Source of the DNA: JACCUZ01 sp038246575
GTDB lineage: Bacteria > Actinomycetota > Actinomycetes > JACCUZ01
Reading direction: 5' to 3'
DNA: 64,000 nt
Assembly (NCBI GenBank): GCA_038246575.1
Contig: JBBRVU010000001.1
Coordinates: forward strand, 1 to 64,000
The notes beneath the pieces were generated by a model. That model saw only the letters and a list, made by a program, of their open reading frames with translations, did not search any database and had not been told where the DNA came from. The position numbers were made by a program, and so were the translations under genes. Positions 8,681-18,800 of this stretch are shown here, piece after piece; the stretch's first letter is position 1, and every line of letters starts with the position of its first letter.

Positions 8681-9279
8681 GCGAGGCCTTCGCGGCGAGC
8701 CGGCGACGGGACCTGCCCTCGCGTCCAGACGTCCAGCAGGAAGTCCTCCTCCTCGTGCCGGACGACCCGCACCAACTCCGGCCCGGAGGCGAGAACCTCG
8801 TGCACCTCGTCCCCCGTGCTCGGGTAGTCGTCGACCCGGTGCCGCCAGTGGCACGCGAGCAGCGTTCCACCCGCGGCCAACGAACCGGCGGCCCGGCGAG
8901 CCAGGTCAGGCAGCTCGGACCGATCCAGGTAGTAGCCGATCTCGGACAGGACGACGAGATTGAAACTGCCGTCCGGCCACTCGTCCGGGATCGCCAACCG
9001 GTTGACGGTGACGTGCGGGTGGCCGGCGACGGCTTGCCTCGCCTGAGTCAGGGCCGCGTCGCTGATGTCGGTCGCCAGCAGGTGCCCGCAGCGGGCGGCC
9101 AGGCCATCGGTCAGCATGCCGATCGCGCAGCCAGGCTCGAACGCCCGCTCGTAGTAGTTGTCGGGAAGCGCGGCCAGGGTCAGTGCCCGCTTGCGCGCTT
9201 CGTACCGCCGGGTCCGGAAACCCCATGGATCGGACGACCCCGCGTACATGGCGTCGAAGAAGCCGGTGGGAAGGGTCAT
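8677..9279 (-). CDS. Class I SAM-dependent methyltransferase (NodS-like)
   Basis: A 200-aa enzyme. The SAM-binding motif is AFEPGCAIGMLTDGLA, followed by the acidic residue ending strand 2 (LLATDISDAAL). The N-terminal region FFDAMYAGSSDPWGFRTRRYEARKR resembles the NodS and NodS-like N-methyltransferases that act on deacetylated amino sugars. That fits its position directly after a PIG-L-type N-deacetylase, which would free the amine. Start and stop overlap both neighbours by 4 bp. The methyl-acceptor is inferred from context. Confidence 0.82.
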   Translation of the reverse strand: MTLPTGFFDAMYAGSSDPWGFRTRRYEARKRALTLAALPDNYYERAFEPGCAIGMLTDGLAARCGHLLATDISDAALTQARQAVAGHPHVTVNRLAIPDEWPDGSFNLVVLSEIGYYLDRSELPDLARRAAGSLAAGGTLLACHWRHRVDDYPSTGDEVHEVLASGPELVRVVRHEEEDFLLDVWTRGQVPSPARREGLA

Positions 9280-10025
9280 CGCAGCACCACCTCGTAGCTC
9301 CGGTCGAAGTGCGACAACACCTCGGCCGTGAGGACGGGACCGTCGGCCTCGTCCGGGCCGATAGGCGCGATCTGGCTGACGAAGCACCCAACGGCGCTGA
9401 CCTTGCGTGCCATCTGGTCCTCGGTCAGGGGGACGCGTCTGGCCCGTGCCCAGGGCACTCGGTGGTCGCCCGGCCGGGCCCAGTGCCACATCCAGACCGG
9501 GTACTCCAGCACCGTGTCGGAGACGGCGCGGGCCGCTCGGCCGCAGACTTCATGGTCGGGGTGGGCGTCTCCGGACCACGGTGCGAGCACCGCGTCCCGC
9601 GGGCCGATCTCGCGCCTCAGCCGGGCGACCAACTCCCCCTCATGCGCAGCCAGACCACCGTCCGGCAACCGCAGCCGGTGCCTTGCGGCTTGGCCGGCGC
9701 CCAGGCACGCGAGGGCGGCCGCCGACTCCTCGGCGCGCACGGACGGCAGGTTCCGGGCCGCGGTCGCCTTCGACGCGGGGTGAGAAGCCTCGCCGTCGCT
9801 GGCCCAGACGAACCGCAGCCGAGCACCCGCGGCAGCCAGCAACCCGACCAGGCCGCCGACCCCCAGCACCTCGTCGTCGGGATGGGCTGCCAGCACCACG
9901 ACCGCCGGAGCGGCGGCAATGGCGTCGAGGTCCAGGGTCGGGAAGCGGGCAGGGCCGCCAGCTGTCTCCCACTGCACCCACTCGGATTCGGGCGTCCCGC
10001 GTGCAACGTTGATCGAGGCCGTCAC
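9276..10025 (-). CDS. PIG-L family N-acetylglucosaminyl deacetylase-like protein
   Basis: A 249-aa zinc-dependent deacetylase of the PIG-L/MshB family. The metal and catalytic motif AHPDDE is at about residues 53-58, and the third zinc ligand is in GDAHPDH. Family members remove N-acetyl from GlcNAc-linked substrates (mycothiol, phosphatidylinositol-GlcNAc, antibiotics). GTG 10025 is chosen because it overlaps the preceding stop (GTGA) and has GGAGAGG 8 nt upstream. It is the second gene of the four-gene operon and probably acts before the NodS-like methyltransferase. It is unlikely to be MshB itself, since no mycothiol gene is adjacent. Confidence 0.85.
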   Translation of the reverse strand: MTASINVARGTPESEWVQWETAGGPARFPTLDLDAIAAAPAVVVLAAHPDDEVLGVGGLVGLLAAAGARLRFVWASDGEASHPASKATAARNLPSVRAEESAAALACLGAGQAARHRLRLPDGGLAAHEGELVARLRREIGPRDAVLAPWSGDAHPDHEVCGRAARAVSDTVLEYPVWMWHWARPGDHRVPWARARRVPLTEDQMARKVSAVGCFVSQIAPIGPDEADGPVLTAEVLSHFDRSYEVVLR

Positions 10026-11074
10026 CAGGCCCACCTCTCCAGGGCCGCCGTGCCGTGGCTCTCGAGGTCGCGTTCGGCGTGGCTCTGGCGCAGGTAGAGC
10101 CCCAGGTCATTGACCCGCTGTCCGTGGGCGGTGTCCAGTGCCAGCGGCGCGGCCCCGAGGGCGCGACCGACCCGGTCGACGACCTCGGACGCGGTCCGCT
10201 CCACCACGGCGCGCACGCGCCCGGCATCGCGGCGAGTCGTGGCGGCCTCGTCGTCGGGATCGTCGTCGATCTGCCGCGCGACCTGCCGGAGCAGTGCGTC
10301 GGCGGCGGCCAGCTCCGCATCGACGGCACCGGCGTGGGCTGCCGCATGGGGGTTCAGCGGGCGCCGTTCGGCGGCGGCCGCGAGCGCGGCCGCCACTGCC
10401 CGGGCCCCGCCGAGCCACACCGCGGCAACCCCGACGGCGCCGTGCCAGAACCCCGGACGCGCCAGGTAGTCCTCGGGCTCGCCGACCGCGACCGCCGGCG
10501 CCGAGGCGAAGCGCACGGTCCTGCTGTCACTGCCGCGCATCGCGGCGGCCGGCCAGGTCCCGTCGACCGCCTCGGCCGACGGCGGCCGCAGCTCCACCGC
10601 GAACAGCCGGTACCCCTCGTCGGTCACGGCAGTGACCAGGGCGCGGTCGCAGGCTCCTGCACCGCTGCACCACGGCTTGTCGCCGTCGAGCAGCCAGCCC
10701 CCGGCGGAACCTCCGTGCTCCGTCGCCCGGGTCGCCCGAAGTGGGTTGGTCGGCGGGTTGGCCGCCCAGACCCCCCACAGGTCGCGGCCCCGCTCGGCGG
10801 TACCAAGATCGACATCGAGATCAGCCCCGAGATCGGCGAGGATCGCCAGGGCGTCGGCGTGCGCCTCGACCAGGCGGGCCAGGTCCAGGTCCACCCGGCC
10901 GAACGCGGACAGGGCGGCGAACCGTGCCTCGGTGGCGCCCCTACCCGGCAGCGGAAGGTCCAGCAGCCCGTCGTCGAGCGCCGCCCGCACCCAGGTTGCG
11001 GTTCGCCGCACGGGGTCGGTGCCGTCCGGACGCAGTCGCTCGACCCGGGAGGCCAGCGGTGGGGTGGCGGTCAT
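10022..11074 (-). CDS. Acyl-CoA dehydrogenase-like protein
   Basis: A 350-aa protein with the acyl-CoA dehydrogenase layout: helical N-terminal domain, a middle beta domain (GGWLLDGDKPWCSGAGACD, typical of the flavin-contacting region) and a C-terminal helical bundle. It is shorter and more Ala-rich than standard members, and I cannot point to the usual catalytic glutamate. It may be a divergent or non-catalytic homologue. It leads an operon with a deacetylase, methyltransferase and glycosyltransferase, all coupled by 4-bp overlaps. ATG 11074 is 99 bp from the divergent sigma factor gene. The substrate is unknown. Confidence 0.72.
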   Translation of the reverse strand: MTATPPLASRVERLRPDGTDPVRRTATWVRAALDDGLLDLPLPGRGATEARFAALSAFGRVDLDLARLVEAHADALAILADLGADLDVDLGTAERGRDLWGVWAANPPTNPLRATRATEHGGSAGGWLLDGDKPWCSGAGACDRALVTAVTDEGYRLFAVELRPPSAEAVDGTWPAAAMRGSDSRTVRFASAPAVAVGEPEDYLARPGFWHGAVGVAAVWLGGARAVAAALAAAAERRPLNPHAAAHAGAVDAELAAADALLRQVARQIDDDPDDEAATTRRDAGRVRAVVERTASEVVDRVGRALGAAPLALDTAHGQRVNDLGLYLRQSHAERDLESHGTAALERWAW

Positions 11075-11141
11075 CGGCAGCGCTGTACCCCCGCGTACGC
11101 CGATTGCACATCGGAAATCTTCCGGGCCTCTCGATCGTTGC

Positions 11142-11159
11142 GGTGGGTGTCCTCCCACC
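11142..11159 (+). promoter_or_regulatory. Hairpin in the sigma-factor leader
   Basis: A perfect 6-bp stem (GGTGGG / CCCACC) with loop TGTCCT ends 14 nt before the sigma-factor ATG, just upstream of its AGAGGA ribosome site. It could modulate translation or mRNA stability. No function is demonstrated. Confidence 0.35.
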
Positions 11160-11173
11160 ACCAGAGGAATCGT

Positions 11174-12148
11174 ATGACCGAAGCAGTGCAGAACGACCGT
11201 TACGACGACGAGGTCACCACCCCCGACCTGGTCCGGCTCTACCTGGACGAGATCGGCCGGGCACCGCTGCTCGACGCAGCGTCCGAGGTCGATCTGGCCC
11301 AGCGGATCGAAGCCGGGCTCTTCGCCCGCCACCTGCTCGACGGCCTCGACCGCGGGGGCGAGCTCGGCCGCCGCCGCGCGGTGAAGCTGCAGGCTGCCCG
11401 AAAGGTGGCCAGCACCGCGGAGCTGAGTGTGCTCGCGGCGGACGGAGAACTGGCAAAGAGGCTGTTCATCCGCGCCAACCTGAGGCTGGTCGTGTCGCTG
11501 GCCCGCCGCTACAGCCGCGCCTCAATGCCGTTGCTCGATCTGATCCAGGAAGGCAACGTCGGCCTGGTCCGGGCCGTGGAGAAGTTCGACTACGCCCGCG
11601 GGTTCAAGTTCTCGACCTACGCGACCTGGTGGATCCGCCAGGCCATCGGTCGGGCGATCGCCGAACAGAGCCGGACCGTCCGGCTACCCGTGCACCAGGT
11701 CGAGAAGCTGAGCCGGCTCTCCCGTACCCGCCGCGAGCTGGGCACGATGCTGGGCCGGGACGCCACGGACGCCGAGGTGGCCGAGGAGCTGGGCATCGAG
11801 GTCGGCAACATCCGCGACCTCGACTCGATCTCCCGCACACCTGCCAGCCTCGACGCGCTGGTGGGTGACGACAACTCGACGACGCTCGGCGAACTGGTCG
11901 ACACGGCCGATCCCGGGCCAGAAGAGCTGGTCATCGACCAGGCCGTCCGGGGTGAGCTCATCTCGCTGATCGGCCGCCTGGCCGACCGCGAGGCCGAAGT
12001 CATCAGGTGCCGGTACGGACTCGTCCCCGGGCCTACCCAGACCTACGAACAGATCTCCGGCCGGCTGGGGGTCTCACGCGAGCGGGTCCGCCAGATCGAG
12101 CGGGAAGCCCTGGAGCACCTGCGGGGCTGGGTCAGCGACGCGTCCTAG
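11174..12148 (+). CDS. RNA polymerase sigma factor, sigma-70 group 2 (RpoD/SigB-like)
   Basis: A 324-aa sigma factor. Region 1.2 is recognisable at DLVRLYLDEIGRAPLL; regions 2.1-2.4 follow (RANLRLVVSLARRYS, DLIQEGNVGLVRAVEKFD, FSTYATWWIRQAIGRAI), then region 3 and region 4 with the helix-turn-helix RLGVSRERVRQIEREAL. It lacks the long acidic region 1.1 of the primary factor, so it is a non-essential HrdD/SigB-type factor for stress or stationary phase. ATG 11174 has AGAGGA before it. The stop overlaps the convergent MFS gene by 17 bp. No anti-sigma gene is adjacent. Confidence 0.92.
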   Translation: MTEAVQNDRYDDEVTTPDLVRLYLDEIGRAPLLDAASEVDLAQRIEAGLFARHLLDGLDRGGELGRRRAVKLQAARKVASTAELSVLAADGELAKRLFIRANLRLVVSLARRYSRASMPLLDLIQEGNVGLVRAVEKFDYARGFKFSTYATWWIRQAIGRAIAEQSRTVRLPVHQVEKLSRLSRTRRELGTMLGRDATDAEVAEELGIEVGNIRDLDSISRTPASLDALVGDDNSTTLGELVDTADPGPEELVIDQAVRGELISLIGRLADREAEVIRCRYGLVPGPTQTYEQISGRLGVSRERVRQIEREALEHLRGWVSDAS

Positions 12149-13718
12149 CCACCGGCTCGAGGGGACCGGTGTGCGGACAGTTCTCCATCGCGGGGCCGTC
12201 CACGGCACAGAAATGGTGCGCCGGTGCCGGCTCGGCTCCTGACCGTCGCGGGGTACGTACGGTCAGGAACGAGATCACACCGCCGGCCAGGAGCAGTGCG
12301 GCACAGACGAGCATCGCTGTGCGGTACGCCGGCAGCAGCCGGTCCGCGTCCGCGTAGGCCCGCCCGTCGAGCCCGGAGATGAGCGGCAGGGCCGCGACAG
12401 CGAGCAGCCCGGCGACGCGCGCGACGGCGTTGTTGACCCCGCTGGCCAGGCCCGCGTGGCGATCCGAGGCAGCGGCGAGGACGGTGGCGGTCAGCGGCGC
12501 GACCGTGAACGCCAGCCCCAGCCCGAACAGCAGCGCAGCCGGCACGACGTCGGCCAGGTAGGTCGTGTCGCGGTCGAAACGGGACATCAGCAGCACCGCG
12601 AGCCCGGCGAGGAGAGGACCGACGGTCATCGGCAGCCGGGGACCGATGCTGGTGGCCAGCGCTCCGGCCCGGGCCGAGAGCAGAAGCATCACGACGGTGA
12701 CCGGGAGCAGGGCCGATCCCGCCACGAGTGGCGTCATTCCCGCGGCGACCTGCAGGGCCAGCACGAGGAAGAGGAACACACCGCCGAGGGCTCCGTAGAC
12801 CGCGAAGGTCACGACGTTGGTGGCGGAGAAGAGTCGCGAGGAGAAGATGTCCAGCGGGAGCATGGGTTCACGGGCGGTGCGCTCGCGCACCACGAAGCCG
12901 ACCAGCCCGAGAACTCCGAGCGCGAGGCAGGTCAGCACGACCGCGGAACCGAGTCCCTGCGCCTGCCACGCGATCAAGGCATATGTGAGCCCCCCGAGGC
13001 CGACCGCCCCCACCACAGCTCCGACGACATCCAGGCTCCGGGCTGCCCGCGGATCACGACTCTCCGGGACATGGCGAACGGTCACCACAGCGACGACGAC
13101 TGCCAGCGGCAGGTTGACCAGGAAGATGGCGCGCCAGCCCACGCTGTCGACCAGCCAACCGCCCAGGAACGGACCGGCCGCTCCGGCGATCCCGCCGAGA
13201 CCGGACCAGGCGCCGATCGCCCGGGCCCGGTCCGCCGTCCGGAAGCTGGACTGCAGGATCGCCAGGCTCCCGGGAGTCAGGAGGGCGCCGCCGATGCCTT
13301 GCACGGCGCGGGCCGCCACCAGGCTCTCGATGTTGGGTGCCAGCCCGCAGGCCAGCGATGCCACGGCGAACCACACGATGCCCACCACGAACAGCCGGCG
13401 TCTGCCGAAGCGGTCCCCCAGCGAGCCACCGAGCAGGATCAGCGCAGCCAGCGTCAGGGTGTAGCCGTTGATCGTCCACTGCAGCCCGGCGATGCCGGCA
13501 TCGAGCGACTCCCCGATGCGCGGGAGCGCGATGTTGACGACGGTGGCGTCGATGAACGCCATCCCCGACCCGAGGACCGTCGCCAGCAGGACCCACCGTC
13601 CGCGCGCCTCACCGAAGTGCAGCCCGGCGGCGCGCTCACCTGGTTCTGCTCCGGCGGCGCGCTCGGTCGGTTCGGCTGCTCCGGCTGCGTCATCGGCTCG
13701 GAACAGGTCGTCGGTCAT
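12132..13718 (-). CDS. MFS drug-efflux transporter, DHA2 (EmrB/QacA) family
   Basis: A membrane transporter of about 528 aa with 14 predicted helices. It shows the family motifs GGSLGDRFGRRRLF (loop 2-3) and the motif C region SGLGGIAGAAGPFLGGWLV in helix 5. Proton-driven efflux of drugs or metabolites is the usual role. The N-terminus is a 40-residue hydrophilic Ala/Glu-rich tail. ATG 13718 is used; a GTG 15 bp upstream is also open. It is convergent with and overlaps the sigma-factor gene by 17 bp. It is divergent from the response-regulator gene across about 250 bp. Confidence 0.9.
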   Translation of the reverse strand: MTDDLFRADDAAGAAEPTERAAGAEPGERAAGLHFGEARGRWVLLATVLGSGMAFIDATVVNIALPRIGESLDAGIAGLQWTINGYTLTLAALILLGGSLGDRFGRRRLFVVGIVWFAVASLACGLAPNIESLVAARAVQGIGGALLTPGSLAILQSSFRTADRARAIGAWSGLGGIAGAAGPFLGGWLVDSVGWRAIFLVNLPLAVVVAVVTVRHVPESRDPRAARSLDVVGAVVGAVGLGGLTYALIAWQAQGLGSAVVLTCLALGVLGLVGFVVRERTAREPMLPLDIFSSRLFSATNVVTFAVYGALGGVFLFLVLALQVAAGMTPLVAGSALLPVTVVMLLLSARAGALATSIGPRLPMTVGPLLAGLAVLLMSRFDRDTTYLADVVPAALLFGLGLAFTVAPLTATVLAAASDRHAGLASGVNNAVARVAGLLAVAALPLISGLDGRAYADADRLLPAYRTAMLVCAALLLAGGVISFLTVRTPRRSGAEPAPAHHFCAVDGPAMENCPHTGPLEPVARTRR

Positions 13719-13973
13719 CTCCACATCCAACACCCGCGCATGGTGCGGTCGCGCCCGACCCCGGCCACCAAACTGGTCACTCTCAGTAGCGACGGACCTT
13801 CGAATTGCTGAAGCAGTCGTCCAGCCAAGGCTGCCGGCTGACCAGGAGTGACTACGAGATATCCCCCGGATTGGATATTGCAGAGAGTGACCGATTGCCG
13901 GACAACTGTACGGGGGCGGGAAAAGCAGATCCCGGGCTGCGGGTACACGTGGTTGTGGGAGGGGGGCTTCTCG

Positions 13974-14636
13974 ATGGCCAAGATCTTGTGCATCGACGAC
14001 GAGCTAGGGCTCCGTCGGTTGCTCCGGCGCGTCCTGGAGCCGGAGGGTCACCACGTCTCGACGGCGCCGGACGCAGTGACGGGACTCCACCTCGCGTGCG
14101 CGGAGGACTGGGACCTGGTCATCCTCGACCTCCAGCTGCCCGACCTTCCGGGGACGGCGGTGCTGAGCGCGCTGCTCGAGCGCAAGCCCGAGCAGCGGAT
14201 CCTCGTGCTCTCCGCCTTCGGTGACACCGACTCACGGGTCACCTGCCTCGAGCGTGGGGCCGTCGACTACGTCAGCAAGCCCTTCGCCATCCGAGAGTTC
14301 ACCGCCAGGGTGCGCTCGCGGCTGGCCGACCAGCCGCGAGCGGCAGGGTCCGTGGTCGTCACCACTGCCGGCCTCGAGCTTGATCTGGTGCGTCGCCGAC
14401 TGTCGTGGAGTGGTCGCACAGTCGATCTCAGCCCGCGGGAGTTCCTGCTCGTCCAACACCTCATTCTGCGCTCCGGGTCCGTGTGCACCCGGGAGGAGCT
14501 GCTGCGTGAGGTGTGGGGCTATGCCTTCGACCCGGGCAGCAACGTCGTGGACGTCACCGTCGGGCGCCTCCGCCACAAGCTTGGCGAAGCACTCATCGAC
14601 ACCATCCGCAATGTCGGCTACGCCCTCGCCGTCTGA
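13974..14636 (+). CDS. OmpR-family response regulator
   Basis: A 220-aa two-component regulator. The receiver domain (residues 1-115) has the acidic pair in CIDDE, phospho-acceptor Asp in VILDLQLPD and Lys in YVSKPF. The C-terminal winged helix (125-220) ends with DVTVGRLRHKLGE...IRNVGYALA. ATG 13974 follows a GGGAGGGGGG ribosome site. The 3' end overlaps the kinase gene by 26 bp. Its position immediately before a copper-protein gene cluster on the same strand suggests it regulates that cluster, perhaps in response to metal. The signal is not visible. Confidence 0.92.
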   Translation: MAKILCIDDELGLRRLLRRVLEPEGHHVSTAPDAVTGLHLACAEDWDLVILDLQLPDLPGTAVLSALLERKPEQRILVLSAFGDTDSRVTCLERGAVDYVSKPFAIREFTARVRSRLADQPRAAGSVVVTTAGLELDLVRRRLSWSGRTVDLSPREFLLVQHLILRSGSVCTREELLREVWGYAFDPGSNVVDVTVGRLRHKLGEALIDTIRNVGYALAV

Positions 14637-15768
14637 GCTCTCGCGCGGGTCCGGGGAGTCCGGCGGCCGCTGGGGGCTGGCAGTCGACATCGCCTTCGCG
14701 GCGACGACGGTCCTCCTGCTGTGGGCAATGTTCGTCCTGCAGGGACTCGAGACGGTCCCCTACCACCTGCTCTTCGTCTGCTTCGCCGCTGTCTACGGCT
14801 ACCGGGCCTGGCCCCTGCCCATCACTGTCGGTGTGCTCGGATCCGTCATCGCGAGCACCGGCGGGGTGCTCATCTGGCACTGGCACGACGGCGACCTGCC
14901 CGCCGACGAGCTGTTCGAGATCGGGCTGATGCCCCTCATCCTCGGAGCCATGATCTGGCACGCCCGACGACGCGTCGTTGCCCTCCGGCAGGTCGAACAG
15001 CTGGCGCAGCAGGAGCGGGAGGCTCGGGTGCGCGAGCACGAGTTCGCCCGCGACACGTCTCACGCGCTGCGCACGCCGCTCACCATCGCCCGCGGCCATG
15101 TCGAGCTGTTGCTCGAAGCGACCACGGACCACACGGTGCGTGCCGACGCGGCCGTTGCCCTTGCCGAGCTCGACCGGCTCGACCGGATGGCCAGCCGGCT
15201 GCTCGCCATCGCACAGCTCGAGCGACCGGACGCCCTCAGCATGAAGCCCGTCGACCTTGCAGCTCTTGTCCGCGAGACCCACCTCAGATGGGCAGCGTCG
15301 GTCGCCCGCGCGTGGACGCTCGAGTGCCCGCAGACACTGTGGGCCTGCGCCGACGAGGACGTCCTGCGGGCCGCTCTCGACGCAGTGATCGAGAACGCGG
15401 TCAAGGTGACCGACATCGATGACACCCTCCAGGTCCTTTGTCGCCTCGACGACGGGTGGGTGGTTGTCGCCGTCGAGGACAGCGGCCCGGGAATCGCCGA
15501 GCCCGACCTGCCTTTCGTGTTCCAGCGGTTCTGGCGCAGCACCAAGCGTCGCGACGGCAGCGGGCTCGGTCTGGCCTACGTACGTGCCGCCGCAGAAGCC
15601 CACGGCGGGCTCGGAGTGGCAGCCCGCTCAGAGCTCGGCGGGGCATTCGTCGGAGCCCGGTTCCCGCACGAGATCCTGCTGCCTGTGCAGGTCGGGCCGG
15701 CGTTCGCGGCCGATGCGCGCGGCAGTGTCGGCGCAGATGTCGATGACGTGCAGATGAGAGCCCGATGA
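14611..15768 (+). CDS. Membrane sensor histidine kinase
   Basis: A 385-aa kinase partner of the preceding regulator. Four hydrophobic segments (residues about 20-125) with very short loops form the sensor region, with His residues near the membrane face (GVLIWHWHDGD). The HisKA H-box is DTSHALRTPLTIARGH. The ATP-binding domain has the N-box ENAVKVT, G1 EDSGPGIAEPD and G2 GSGLGLAYV. ATG 14611 lies inside the regulator gene. The lack of a large extracellular domain suggests a membrane-embedded or intramembrane signal. The stop is 83 bp before the giant secreted protein gene. Confidence 0.9.
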   Translation: MSATPSPSELSRGSGESGGRWGLAVDIAFAATTVLLLWAMFVLQGLETVPYHLLFVCFAAVYGYRAWPLPITVGVLGSVIASTGGVLIWHWHDGDLPADELFEIGLMPLILGAMIWHARRRVVALRQVEQLAQQEREARVREHEFARDTSHALRTPLTIARGHVELLLEATTDHTVRADAAVALAELDRLDRMASRLLAIAQLERPDALSMKPVDLAALVRETHLRWAASVARAWTLECPQTLWACADEDVLRAALDAVIENAVKVTDIDDTLQVLCRLDDGWVVVAVEDSGPGIAEPDLPFVFQRFWRSTKRRDGSGLGLAYVRAAAEAHGGLGVAARSELGGAFVGARFPHEILLPVQVGPAFAADARGSVGADVDDVQMRAR

Positions 15769-15851
15769 CGGGCTTGTCATCTTTGGCTCACTGACGACGG
15801 CGCGGGCACACGCTGTGCTCCTTGGTCCACCGCGGACTGTGGGAGCGCAAC

Positions 15852-18800
15852 ATGACACGTCACGTACCTCGGTCGTTCATCGTCCTGGTCGCCGTCCTGG
15901 CCACCTTGCTCGCGATGGTCGTCGCACCGCTACGTCTGCACCTGACGCCGCGGGCTGACGCGGCCTCGACCGGCGCGATCAAGCTGCGGGTCCAGAGCGC
16001 CAGCACGGTGAACACCGGGTCCCGGTTCGTGCATGCCGGCGACCCCATCACCGCGTACAAGTGGCTCATCACCCGGGACAGCGTCGGCGACGCGAACGAC
16101 AGCCCGGACAACTGCCTGCCGCCGCGGGGCCGCACCCCGGCCGTCGCGGACAGCACCGACCGGGGCTACACCGACCGCTGCAAGTGGCCGTCGGCCCGCT
16201 ACACCAGCGGCAACGTCCCAGTCCTCACCCAGGGCGACCAGTCCGAGCTGTCCGGCAATGTGGCCCTCGCCGACATCCCGGTGGGCGACTACCTCATCTC
16301 CGTGCTGGCCGACGGGTACAAGATCGACGGAGTGCACTTCACCGTCACCGGCGGTCCGACAACCCCGACGGTCATGGTCGCCATGGAGCCCTACCCCTTG
16401 CCGCTGGGCACCGTGAGGATGCGCGTCTTCAACGACCAGGCGCCCGTCGACGGCACGTACGAGGTCGGCAGCCAGGAGGACAGCGACTGCAGCGCCACGC
16501 CGGCCCCCGGGCGGGCCTGCCTGTCCGGGTTCGTCGCGCACCTCAGCGATGTCTTCGGCGAGGTCACCACCGACTACTACGGCAACCCCCTGTGCACGAA
16601 GTACGTGACGAACCGGCAGGGTCGCGTCGTCTTCACCGACGGCTCCCCCACAGTCACGGCAGACTCGCCCGGCAAGTGCCTGAGCGACGGCAACGGCGAC
16701 ATCGTCATCCCGAACCTCGGGCCCAACCGATACGCAGCGACGGTCGTGCCGCCGAGCAGCGGGCCGTACTGGTTCCAGACGACCACGCTCGAGGGTGGGC
16801 ACGACTGGGACATCTGGACCCAGGAGGGCGACCTCGGCTACGACACCGAACAGACCATCGGTCAGGAGATGGTGCCGGCTGTGCAGTTCGGCTTCGTCCG
16901 GACCACCGCTGCCCCCGGCGGCACCGGCGCGGTCAAGGGCACTGGTGTCGTGTTCAACACCTACATCGGCGGGACGGGCGGCCTGACCGTGCCGGAGACG
17001 GGTGTCGCCGGCGCGAACGTCCGCGGCCCGGTGCCGGGACTCCTCGTGGCACTCTCCGACCTCGGCAACAACGACCAGATGGTCTACATGGGCCGGGCTG
17101 CAGCCAACGGGTCCTTCAACATCACCGGCGTCCCGGCAGGCTCGTACCAGCTGACCCTGTGGGACGAGGACCAGGACTTCATCATCGACAGCTTCAACGT
17201 CACCGTCGGTGCCGGCGAGACCGTCGACATCGGGCAGAAGGGCCTCGCCGGGTGGTTCAGCGAGTTCCAGGGCACCGTCTTCCTCGACACCAACGCCAAC
17301 GGCAGACGCGACCCGGGTGAGCAGGGCGTGCGCCAGTTCCCCCTGACCCTGCACGAGCGGGACAACTCCCTGATGGACCAGGGCCAGAACCTCGCCCAGA
17401 CCGACAACACCGGCCACTACCGGATGCGACAGAGCTACCCGCTCTCTCGCTGGTACGTCCTCGAGGCGTTCCACACCGGCTACAAGTCGACCGGCATCAC
17501 CATCCAGGCGGACAACGATCCGCAGGAAAGGACCTACCTCGGCACGGCAGTCGACCTCAACGTCTTGCCCGTGATCGGACTGCGTGGCCGCATCGACTGG
17601 GGCGTGCAGCGCTATGACGGCGCCGAGAACGGCGGCATCGTCGGCACCATCAGCTACGACACGACCCGTAACGAGACCGACCCCCAGGACGCGCTCAGTG
17701 AGAGCTACCAGCCGGGGATCCCCAACATCCCGGTCGACCTGTACGCCGCGCAACACGACGAGAACGGCGACGTCGTCTACAACGGCGACGGCTCCGTAGC
17801 AGTCGAGACCGGCGCCGGCGGCCAGCCGCTGAAGCTATCCGAGACCGTCACGTCCGAGCAGTGGGACCAGTCCAGAGGCTGCAGCGCTCGGATGCACAAC
17901 GGGGACGAGCTGACCGACCAGCTCGCGCTCCCACCTGCCGGTGACGAGGGAGAGCTCTGCGTCGAGGCGCCGATGCTCGGCTGGTACGCCCAGCCCTCAG
18001 ACGCCAACCCGGACAACTTCGGCCAGACGGTCAACGGCAACTACGGCTTCGGGACCTCGGACTACAACCTGCTGACGCCTGACGACCCGGACGACCCGGT
18101 CGACGCCAACGGCGACCCGCTTCCGTACCTGGCGAACCTTGCCGACAACGGGCTGGACCCGCAGCCGCTGGTGAACACGGAGTACGTCGTCAAGGTGTCG
18201 ATCCCCCAGGACCAGTACGGGAAGCCCCTGTACAAGGTCACCCAGGAGGAGGACGTCAACGTCTTCGACGGCGACTCCTACCTGCCGCAGGCCAACTTCC
18301 CGCCAACTCTGGCCGAGGCGACCCACACGCCCTCGGGGGCTCAGCCGACACCGACCGGGCCGCCGACCGACCCGCCCTCGCAGGGCGTCGGGATCCGGTC
18401 AGGTTGCGCCGGAGCCGACCACCGCGTCCACGTGACCGACCAGCCGTTCATCGACGGCGGCGGCAGCCCCTTCGAGGGTGAGGACCGTCCGACGTGCGAG
18501 GCCAAGCTGGTGGACGTCCGAGGCAACCAGGCGGTCGCCCCCAACTTCAACCTCTTCACCGAGGTTCCACTGCCGACCCACTTCTGGGGCCTGGTCATCA
18601 ACGACCTCGGACTCTCCCAGGACAAGCGGCTGGTCGGCTACGCCGAGGCGCAGCCGCTGCCGCACGTCCCGACCGGCATCTACAACTGGAAGGGTCGGCT
18701 CGTCGACACCGTCGAGTCCGACTACAACGGCATCTACGAGGCGATCGAGCCCTCTACGGGCACCTTCAACTGCCCGTTGCCGGCCGGTCCGTGCCCGAAC

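Noticed and set aside
10022..11332. A longer reading of the acyl-CoA dehydrogenase-like gene up to 11332.
   Set aside because: It would run through the sigma-factor leader and its first 158 bp; the protein-like region starts at ATG 11074.
15930..17756. A 608-codon minus-strand frame inside the giant secreted protein gene.
   Set aside because: It has no recognisable domain or ribosome site and fully overlaps the exported protein with clear domain structure.
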